Below, piece after piece: positions 25,027 to 32,720 of a stretch of DNA of 64,000 nt (position 1 is its first letter; the number at the start of each line of letters is the position of its first letter). Under the pieces are notes generated by a model. That model saw only the letters and a program-made list of their open reading frames with translations, did no database searches and was not told the DNA's origin. Origin of the DNA: Acholoe squamosa (taxonomy: Eukaryota > Annelida > Polychaeta > Phyllodocida > Polynoidae); the NCBI GenBank assembly GCA_949317995.1, contig OX439046.1, forward strand, positions 39,716,002 through 39,780,001. Direction: 5' to 3'. Both the position numbers and the translations under genes were made by a program.

Positions 25027-27975
25027 TTAAACGGATTTCTTAGCATGCTTCTTCTTCAGAAGAGCTAAAGCCGACTCGGGAGTGCCGTCCCACTCGTCCA
25101 AGTCGACTCCGAACACCCTCATGAACTTAGTGTTCAGGTTGGTGTTCCGAGTGATCTCCTCCTTTACACGCTTTTCCAACACGTGTACATCCATAGCTGC
25201 TTTTTCTTGAGCAGCTGAGGCAGCCTCCTCCTGGGCCTTTACATCGTCCCGGATGAGAGTCTCGAGACGTTGCTTTTCAGCGTCGCCCACCTGTTTCATA
25301 CACAACAGAGTTTCGTTTAGGAGACCCTGATGAAACTCGATCGCTTTCTCCCGAACGGTCTTCTCCCAATGGGTGTAGATGGCCTTCTGGACATCTGCCT
25401 CCCCTTGGCGAGACTTCTCAAACCAAACTTCCGCATTACCAGTTTTAATGGTAATGGCGTCCTTCGGTTTCTCAGGTGCCGCGACAGCCTTGGGAGGAGT
25501 CGAGGCGGCCTGTGGACCACTTCCGGGTTTAGGACTCCCGGACACACCTGTCGTTGGTACACAGAAGGCAGGTGGTACATTCTGTTTCAGTCCCATTTGC
25601 AGGTACATGTTTAACTGCTCCTGGGTAAAGGTAACTGGTGGGGCGGCTGGAGCGGATGCAGATCCGGCGGCAGCAGATGCGGTGGTCTTCTTTGGCATAA
25701 GGCGACCATCCTTTCCTACCACCAAGGTCTGGCTCTCAGGTCCAGGTCCCTGGTTTAAGGACGGAAAGTTTCGAGAACTCACTTTCCCAGGTTTAGATAC
25801 GGCTCCAGCGTATCCGGCAGGTTCAGGCTTCTTGAACACCGGAGTGCCCTGAGCCTGTTCTGCGGGGTGCCTTGTCAGAGGGGACCTGGAACGGTCCTCT
25901 GCTCTGACCTTTGGTTTTGTCGTGCTCTGACCATTACCGTTGCCGCCACGGTTCTGGTCTCTCCTGCTCCTTTCACGAGCTCTCTTTGCATCCTTTCCGG
26001 ATTCCTCGCATTTCTGCCAGAGAGACTCGTGCATGTCCAATTTACCCTTTCCAGGAGTCAGGACTATCTTTGCTCGGAGTTTCGAATCCTTGGTCTTCGG
26101 AACTTCGCAGAGGACTTGGTCCCCTGGTCGGATCTTAGACCAAGCATCCTCGCTCAGGCTATCGAACTCCTTCATGAGTTCCTGATGAAGCTCCATGATG
26201 CGCTTCCGGGCCCCGTCCAAACCTTCTGCGTGGCATTTCTTCTGGTGTCTAGCCAGATCACTACGTCGGTTGTATTGCACCTTCGTAGTACACTTCTTGC
26301 CCTTCTTACCATAACTCGGATCACAAATGTAAACCGGGTGATGGTGGAAGTGGGCCTCTACCAGATGCCTTTGGAACCGGGCTGGAGTACTCCAGGTCCG
26401 GATCGAGACATCACTCGCATCCTGGCAGATAGAGAAGGGACAGGACTTTTGATCGTCACCGTACCACTTCTCTAAAGCCCAACGCAGCTTCCTCCTCTGG
26501 GTATAAGTGTAATACCCTTCGGTGTGGTTTAGCATAAGCCACATCTTTCGATAGGCTTTGCTCGGATTGGGGTCCTCGTCCGAAAGGCGCATCCAATCTT
26601 CATCATCCGACTCATCGTTCTTATTGATTGAGTCTGGACAGGCATAGAGGGTAGAGCCGTCCTTCTTAACTCCGTACGCACAGTCGGAGAAACACGTCGG
26701 GATCCGGGTTTTGAATCCGGATTTGGCGTTAGCCCAACGTTCGGCCTCGGTTTGAGTTGATGGAGTGGCCTTCTCATCATACTCAACCGAGGATTCGTGC
26801 ACCGACTCCTCGTCAGACGACTCAACCTCCATGGCAGTACTACCAGTGGTTGAGGTGCTGGGTTTCGGCTCGGCTCTCGCAGAATCCGGGAGATTCTTGA
26901 GCTTCCGAGCAGCGGATCGTCGGTTCTTACTGACCTTCCAGTCTTCCTCCGGTTCCTGGGTTCCGGATGTGCTGGAGGTCGTGGCTTCTACTGGAGTAGT
27001 AGTGCTGCCGGTAGCTGATGTAGCACTGGCGGAGCTTCTGGTGGCAAGCTTCAGGTCGGGGATAGGAGGTGCGGGTGCTTCCGCGGCCCTCTTAGCCTCT
27101 TCCTGTGCCTCCTGTTCGGCAGTCATGCGGCGGACAATAACCGTCCGAAGGGCTGCAGCTCGGTCCAATCCGATTAGTGAATTGTTCTGGACATCCACCA
27201 ATTCCTGTTCGGTTATGTAGTAACCGTCGTCCCACTGCTCAAAGTTAGCAGCGGCCTCCCGGAATTCCTTAGTGGTCCGGCACGGCGTCCGGATAGCACT
27301 AGGGCGTGGGTAGGTCTGGCCATCGGTATCCCAGACACAGCCTACCCAGTTAATGTTCGTAGCCTTGACGTTCCACAGGGACTTGTCAGGCTTCGGATAC
27401 GCTCCGAGCTCGAAGGCTCGGTTAGCTGCGTACACGGTTTCACGGAAACCGGCGTCCACCATAAGTCCCCGTTGGAACCACGGCCAGTCTCGAAGCCACT
27501 CGGGAGGCATCCTGGTCAGCTGTTCGGGAGCCATGACGCCCTCGATAGCTATCCTGACTTTCGGGTCCATCCTGACTGGTGTCCCGTCCGCGTAGGTCAC
27601 TTGTGCCTGCAGTTCCGGGTGGACATACAGGTAGCGACCATCATAACTAGCTGGAAAAGGCTCCGCCACTGCTGGCTTCCACTCATCCTTCTGTCCGTCA
27701 ACTTGGGTAGTTTCGGACTCTGTCGCTGCGGGTTCAGCACTCGCAGTCGCTCCGGATCCCTCTGCTGGGAGTGGAGATAGCAGTTTCTCTGGCTCATTGA
27801 GTGAGAATGAAGCCAGCTTCTCCTCGAACGAGCGATCCGTGGGTTCCTCCACGTCCATCATCTCGCTCTCTTCCTGTGTAACAGGCGACAAAGCTTCCGG
27901 AAAAGCTTCTGCGGACGGAGTCAGCTTATCCGGGTCACCGGATAGCTTGGCTGCAGCTACGGATTCCTCAGCCAT
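25027..27975 (-). CDS. ORF3 of TE-B: unknown zinc-finger/coiled-coil protein downstream of pol
   Basis: 982 codons from the first ATG (27973-27975, MAEESVAAA); an upstream GTG would add six residues. TE-D starts MAEEAV at the same place. Segments in order: acidic Ser/Pro/Glu-rich N-terminus; a conserved block of about residues 105-290 (YDGRYLYV ... ITEQELVDVQ); a Ser/Thr/basic linker with RSPL-type repeats; a block starting WANAKSGF at about 420; a Cys/His region at about 512-582 (CPFSIC ... FQRHLVEAH ... CDP ... CTTK ... RHQKKCH) that looks like two C2H2-type fingers; TPGKGKL; PGPESQ; a charged C-terminal coiled coil; and FGVDLDEWDGTPE near the end. No signal peptide, membrane segment or protease site is visible, so it is not an ordinary envelope gene. 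I do not recognise it. A nucleic-acid-binding or particle protein is an inference. Homologous ORFs occur in TE-C and TE-D. Confidence 0.85.
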   Translation of the reverse strand: MAEESVAAAKLSGDPDKLTPSAEAFPEALSPVTQEESEMMDVEEPTDRSFEEKLASFSLNEPEKLLSPLPAEGSGATASAEPAATESETTQVDGQKDEWKPAVAEPFPASYDGRYLYVHPELQAQVTYADGTPVRMDPKVRIAIEGVMAPEQLTRMPPEWLRDWPWFQRGLMVDAGFRETVYAANRAFELGAYPKPDKSLWNVKATNINWVGCVWDTDGQTYPRPSAIRTPCRTTKEFREAAANFEQWDDGYYITEQELVDVQNNSLIGLDRAAALRTVIVRRMTAEQEAQEEAKRAAEAPAPPIPDLKLATRSSASATSATGSTTTPVEATTSSTSGTQEPEEDWKVSKNRRSAARKLKNLPDSARAEPKPSTSTTGSTAMEVESSDEESVHESSVEYDEKATPSTQTEAERWANAKSGFKTRIPTCFSDCAYGVKKDGSTLYACPDSINKNDESDDEDWMRLSDEDPNPSKAYRKMWLMLNHTEGYYTYTQRRKLRWALEKWYGDDQKSCPFSICQDASDVSIRTWSTPARFQRHLVEAHFHHHPVYICDPSYGKKGKKCTTKVQYNRRSDLARHQKKCHAEGLDGARKRIMELHQELMKEFDSLSEDAWSKIRPGDQVLCEVPKTKDSKLRAKIVLTPGKGKLDMHESLWQKCEESGKDAKRARERSRRDQNRGGNGNGQSTTKPKVRAEDRSRSPLTRHPAEQAQGTPVFKKPEPAGYAGAVSKPGKVSSRNFPSLNQGPGPESQTLVVGKDGRLMPKKTTASAAAGSASAPAAPPVTFTQEQLNMYLQMGLKQNVPPAFCVPTTGVSGSPKPGSGPQAASTPPKAVAAPEKPKDAITIKTGNAEVWFEKSRQGEADVQKAIYTHWEKTVREKAIEFHQGLLNETLLCMKQVGDAEKQRLETLIRDDVKAQEEAASAAQEKAAMDVHVLEKRVKEEITRNTNLNTKFMRVFGVDLDEWDGTPESALALLKKKHAKKSV

Positions 27976-28484
27976 GACTGGGGAATCGACCACGGGAGTA
28001 AACTACTCCTTTTTCCGGCTTTTACGGCGCCGGGGCCGGCACAAACGGAGTCTGTCTACCAGGAGACAGACTCTGGAGGAGCAGCGGGGGGTTTGCTTAG
28101 CCGGTAAAATCCAAGAAGGGAGCGAGCTCGACCGTCTTGGACGTTACCGAAAACAAATATGGCGACAGGCCAGCTTTCGTGACGTCATTTCCCCGCGGTC
28201 CGCGAGGTCACGAGAGGTCAGCCGAGACTGGACACGGTGACGTCATGCGGAAACGCACGTGCTACAGGCGGTACATCAACAAACTGATTGTTTTTAGGTA
28301 ATTATCGCTCACCCCGATGACTCGACTGGGGATTTAAGTGGAGATTATGGAAAGCTTAAGCAAATCCACCGGATTATCCGTCCACTACCCATTGGTACAT
28401 CATGCGGGGGCGACAAATAAGCCTTTAGGGTCAGTTGTCATCCGTTCCTCTAAATGTAAACATTACACTCGTTGTGTATACAGG

Positions 28485-31400
28485 TTAGGTCACTGCAGTC
28501 CTCTGGGCAATTCGGGGGCTGCGGCGAACGTATCTCCCCTTCTCGGATAGTTCTTTATCGGACCTGACAGTCTGAAGAGCTTTCTCTAGGTGCTTCTTAG
28601 CCTTAGAAACACCTTTCCTCTTCTTTTTGTCTTCACCTGCCGAGACTTTTTTAACTCCCCCACGCTTAATCGGTGTTGGCGTGGGTGTTACTGATTCGGA
28701 ACACTTTTTGGGTCTACCCTGACCATGCTTCACTGTAGTGTTCTTTACCTGGTCTATTATGCGATTCTGATTCAGGATCCTTTCGGAACCTTCACCATAC
28801 ATTTCTGTGGAGGTCTCCCTCCCAGACCATCTCCTTAATCTAGCCACATTTGACTTATAGAGTCGACCAAGGTCAGATTTAATAATTACGGTACAATCAC
28901 TGATAATTTGTGTTATAGTAAAGGGACCGTCCCAATTAGACGCTAATTTTATGTGTCTAAGTGGTTCATGTAATCTAAGGACTCTGTCTCCGGATTGGAA
29001 TTTCCGATGTTTTAGATCGGTATCGTATCCTACTTTCTGCCATTTGGCACTTTTCTCCAAATCAATTCGGACAGACTCATATGCTTTTCTAAATCTGTCT
29101 CTTAAACATTCCACAAAAACTACATGGCAAGGTAGTTCAGGGTCCATTCCTACGACTCCAAAAACTAGGTCAGCAGGCATTATCAAATCTTCTCCGAATA
29201 CTAAAAGGTTCGGAGAACAATTTGTACTTGAATGTACTGTACTATTATAAGCATGTGTCACAAAATGGCATTGCTCATCCCAGTCATCCATATGTTCATT
29301 AACGAGTGACTTTAGGACTTGGATGAGGGTTCTATTGAACCTTTCCACCAATCCGTCGCTTTGTGGTCTATACGGATTGGTTCTAGTCTTGCAAATAGCC
29401 AAGTACTCGCACATACCCTGCCAGAGATTTGATTCGAATTCTCTGCCTTGGTCACTGTGTAACATTAATGGTACACCGAAGCTTAGTACCCAACCTTTTA
29501 CAAAAGCTTCGGCACAAGTAATTGCTTTGTGGTCCGGTAGTGGAAATACTTTAGTGTATTTCGTATAATAATCACACACTACCATCATACAGGTATTATC
29601 ATTAGCGGTTGTATTAAATCCACTAATAATATCTACCCCGATTCTTGCGAATCTAACTCCGAAAAGTTCTTGGGATAGGGGAAGTTTGCCCATCCCGGGT
29701 CCGGGTTTGTTTTTACAACAATCCGGACAGGTGGTTACCCATCTTTGCAAGTCCCGTGTCATGCCAGGCCAATAGTATTTCTTGGAAAGTCGTGCTAGCG
29801 AGCGTTTCCTTCCGAAATGACCACTGCTCCGATGTCCATGACAGAAGTACATAATGTCATGTCTCATGGCATGTGGTATCACCACTTGCATGATTCTACC
29901 ACCATTATTACATGGCTTCCAACGGTATAACACGCCTTTCCGGACTTCAAGCTCGGTCCATTGAGCAAGAAACCTTCTCATTTCTCGATTTTCCAGAGAG
30001 ACCTCTGGTCTAACTGGACGTATACCCTTTGGTACTAATTGCAGTAGCTGTGCAGTTATCGAGTCAGCTTCCTGGAAATGTCGTATGTGATCCATAGACC
30101 AATCCAGTATACTGGCAACTAGGGGTACGAATGGTCTTCGAATCCCTGCTAACACTGCCTTATGAGCTCCACAATCAGTACAATCCGGATTATCACATTT
30201 CCGGATTGGTATTCGAGACAAAGCATCAGCATTTAAATGCTTAACTCCGGGTCTATGCTGAATCTGTTGATGTTCAAGCCCATATTCGGATAAATGGGCT
30301 AGCCATCGGCCTAACATGCCTTCAGCATCTCGGAAGTTCAGTAGCCACCTTAAAGAGGAATGATCCGTACGCAAAGTAAAGTTCGTTCCCCATAGAAAAT
30401 GTTTGAACTTCTTGGTATATACGACTACTGCTAACAACTCTCTTTTGGTTGTGCAGTAATTGCGCTGGGTCTTGCTCAGTGTATTGCTGGCAAAGGCAAT
30501 TGGCACTTCTCTCCCATTTTGGACTTGCGAGAGAGCTGCACCAATGCTATCATTACTAGCATCAGTATCCAGTATGAAATGATCCGTCTCATTCGGATAT
30601 TGCAATACGGGAGTACTCGTGAACAGGTCTTTTAGCTTTTGGAAAGCGGTTTCCTGTTCATGCGTCCAAGGAAATTTTTCCTTGGTACTTCCTGGAGTCC
30701 AGTTAGCTATTGCTTGTAATGGGTAACTGACTCTAGAATAATTCGGAATAAATTCCCTGTAATAGGAACAGAATCCTAAAAAGGACCTCACTTCTTTGGG
30801 TGTTTTAAGTCTATTCCAATTCGTAACTGATTCGATTTTTTCCGGATCAGCCTTTATTCCTTCATCACTGATGATGCGGCCCAAATAATTTATGGACTTT
30901 CTAAACATGTGGCATTTCTTAGGTTTCAATTTGAGACCATTTGAAATAATACGTTCTAGTACCATTTTTAGGTTATTAGAACATTCTTCGAATGTTTTTC
31001 CGAAGACAATGACATCGTCTAGATATACAAGACATCTTTTCCACAATAAATCACTTAGAATTGTTTCCATCATTGCTTCAAATGTTGCAGGTGCATTGCA
31101 CAATCCAAACGGCATTACATTATATTGAAATAATCCAATATGACTTGAAAATGCAGTTTTCTCCATATCTGAAGGGTTCATTCCCACTTGCCAATAGCCT
31201 GATTGCAAGTCTAGGGTACAAAACCAACTGTTTCCTCCTAAGGAGTCAATGGTTTCATCTATTCTCGGTAATGGATACGAATTCTTTTTCGTTATTCCAT
31301 TCAACTTCCTGTAGTCTATGCAGAAACGGATAGTACCGTCTTTTTTTGTTACCATACACACAGGACTACTCCATGGACTATTAGAAGGGACTATTACATC

Positions 31401-32720
31401 CTGTTCCAACATCTTATTTATTTCATCCTCAGCTACTCTCTTTTTTGCTAAGGGTAACCGTCTATACGGTATCTTAAAGGGTTCGGCATCCCCAGTATCT
31501 ATTTTATGTAATACCTTATTTGTCGTACCTAGTTTTTCACCAGGTTTGGCAAAGGCAGTATGATACTGACAGAGCATATCATAGAACTCTTTCCGGTGTT
31601 CCGGATCTTCTAATGAAGTTTCTTCATACAACTTAAGTAAGTCTTCCGAAATTTCATCATCTCCTGTTACCTTCTGTAAGCTTAGCTTGCTATCCGTTAC
31701 AGTTTCCGAAAGGGTCACGTTTCCAAAAACTTGTCCCTTTTTCAAGTAGATAGTAGTGTTTCCAGTATTGGAGACAGGTACTACCGACCAGGATGCATTC
31801 GCTACTATCGTGTCTACAGAATTTAATCCAATACCTGACAAAGTAACTACATCCGGTTCTATCACTGCAGGTTTGTTACGCATTGCAGGATCACTTCTTA
31901 CAAGCACATCACAGGCTACTCCCGGAGGGATTCGCACAGTGTGTGCCACACTAGCCATACTGCTCACTTGTCTCAGTGCACATCTAACCTTCACGGGGTA
32001 CGGGTATCTCACACTCAACACTCCTGTTTGGGGTTCCAATACAGCACCATACAGGGATGCGAAATCTAACCCGAGTATCCCCTCATCTGCTATATCCGCA
32101 ACGGTGGCGCTCATGACATAGTCATGTATACCATCTAACTGTAGTCTCACACAAGTTCTACCATACGTTTGCAAGGTACTGCCGTCGGCCGTCTGAGCAC
32201 TTCCTCCCGATTTGAGAGTATCATGTTCATCCGGTATAAGGTCGTAGAACCCCTTGGAGATACAAGAGTGGCTAGCTCCCGTATCCACAAGGAATTCGGC
32301 AGACCTTCCGTTAACAGTAAGGCAAACATACCACCGCCTTCCGTTTAGAACAGAGGGCATGTCCGTGACAATCGGAACGTCATTTTTCACACCAGGAGTC
32401 AATCCACATCCTTTTAAGAATTCCAGACAAGGATGACCCGGGGGCAGGTGGGCACCACAGACCTTGGCTAACGAATAGCCGCCTGCCTCGTTACTGATAT
32501 TGGGTTTCCCCTGTGCTCCCATAGCACCTGTTATATCAGCTTCCCTAACCTTCCGGGTGTCTACAACCACCTCGGTGTTAGGCGATCTTGTTACTTCATG
32601 TGAACTATCATCACGGATGGTGATATCATGGCAAGATTTGTCACTGGGATCCCCTTCTTTGCCCCTCGGGAGACCCCTCCTTAGTTTTCCTCTGTACTTA
32701 CTCCAGAGACACTCTCCTGT
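28485..32720 (-). CDS. pol: Pol polyprotein of TE-B (protease, RT, RNase H, integrase)
   Basis: The frame is open from 32720, overlapping the end of gag by 40 nt in the -1 frame; there is no ATG near its start, so it is probably made as a Gag-Pol fusion. Domains in order: aspartic protease with LVDTGASHSC (near 32280); reverse transcriptase with CIDYRKLN, LDLQSGYWQV, MPFGLCNAPATF and the catalytic YLDD (31014-31025); RNase H with LDTDASNDSIGAAL, TKRELLAVV, RTDHSSLRW and LNADALSR; an integrase HHCC finger (FCHGHRSSGHFG ... CPDCCKNK); and the integrase D-D-E core (IGVDII, LHSDQGREFE, DGLVERFNRT). A basic tail carries GRPKK and ends RRSPRIAQRTAVT. No chromodomain is visible. All catalytic residues are present, so the enzyme should be functional. 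About 1,411 residues. Confidence 0.95.
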   Translation of the reverse strand, partial: TGECLWSKYRGKLRRGLPRGKEGDPSDKSCHDITIRDDSSHEVTRSPNTEVVVDTRKVREADITGAMGAQGKPNISNEAGGYSLAKVCGAHLPPGHPCLEFLKGCGLTPGVKNDVPIVTDMPSVLNGRRWYVCLTVNGRSAEFLVDTGASHSCISKGFYDLIPDEHDTLKSGGSAQTADGSTLQTYGRTCVRLQLDGIHDYVMSATVADIADEGILGLDFASLYGAVLEPQTGVLSVRYPYPVKVRCALRQVSSMASVAHTVRIPPGVACDVLVRSDPAMRNKPAVIEPDVVTLSGIGLNSVDTIVANASWSVVPVSNTGNTTIYLKKGQVFGNVTLSETVTDSKLSLQKVTGDDEISEDLLKLYEETSLEDPEHRKEFYDMLCQYHTAFAKPGEKLGTTNKVLHKIDTGDAEPFKIPYRRLPLAKKRVAEDEINKMLEQDVIVPSNSPWSSPVCMVTKKDGTIRFCIDYRKLNGITKKNSYPLPRIDETIDSLGGNSWFCTLDLQSGYWQVGMNPSDMEKTAFSSHIGLFQYNVMPFGLCNAPATFEAMMETILSDLLWKRCLVYLDDVIVFGKTFEECSNNLKMVLERIISNGLKLKPKKCHMFRKSINYLGRIISDEGIKADPEKIESVTNWNRLKTPKEVRSFLGFCSYYREFIPNYSRVSYPLQAIANWTPGSTKEKFPWTHEQETAFQKLKDLFTSTPVLQYPNETDHFILDTDASNDSIGAALSQVQNGREVPIAFASNTLSKTQRNYCTTKRELLAVVVYTKKFKHFLWGTNFTLRTDHSSLRWLLNFRDAEGMLGRWLAHLSEYGLEHQQIQHRPGVKHLNADALSRIPIRKCDNPDCTDCGAHKAVLAGIRRPFVPLVASILDWSMDHIRHFQEADSITAQLLQLVPKGIRPVRPEVSLENREMRRFLAQWTELEVRKGVLYRWKPCNNGGRIMQVVIPHAMRHDIMYFCHGHRSSGHFGRKRSLARLSKKYYWPGMTRDLQRWVTTCPDCCKNKPGPGMGKLPLSQELFGVRFARIGVDIISGFNTTANDNTCMMVVCDYYTKYTKVFPLPDHKAITCAEAFVKGWVLSFGVPLMLHSDQGREFESNLWQGMCEYLAICKTRTNPYRPQSDGLVERFNRTLIQVLKSLVNEHMDDWDEQCHFVTHAYNSTVHSSTNCSPNLLVFGEDLIMPADLVFGVVGMDPELPCHVVFVECLRDRFRKAYESVRIDLEKSAKWQKVGYDTDLKHRKFQSGDRVLRLHEPLRHIKLASNWDGPFTITQIISDCTVIIKSDLGRLYKSNVARLRRWSGRETSTEMYGEGSERILNQNRIIDQVKNTTVKHGQGRPKKCSESVTPTPTPIKRGGVKKVSAGEDKKKRKGVSKAKKHLEKALQTVRSDKELSEKGRYVRRSPRIAQRTAVT

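Noticed and set aside
25027-27975. ORF3 as an env gene
   Set aside because: Position fits, but no signal peptide, hydrophobic fusion or membrane segment, or protease site is visible, and the Cys/His region is finger-like.
25330-28240. Plus-strand open frames opposite ORF3 (up to about 200 codons)
   Set aside because: Shadows of the GC-rich minus-strand coding sequence; no equivalent frames in TE-C or TE-D.
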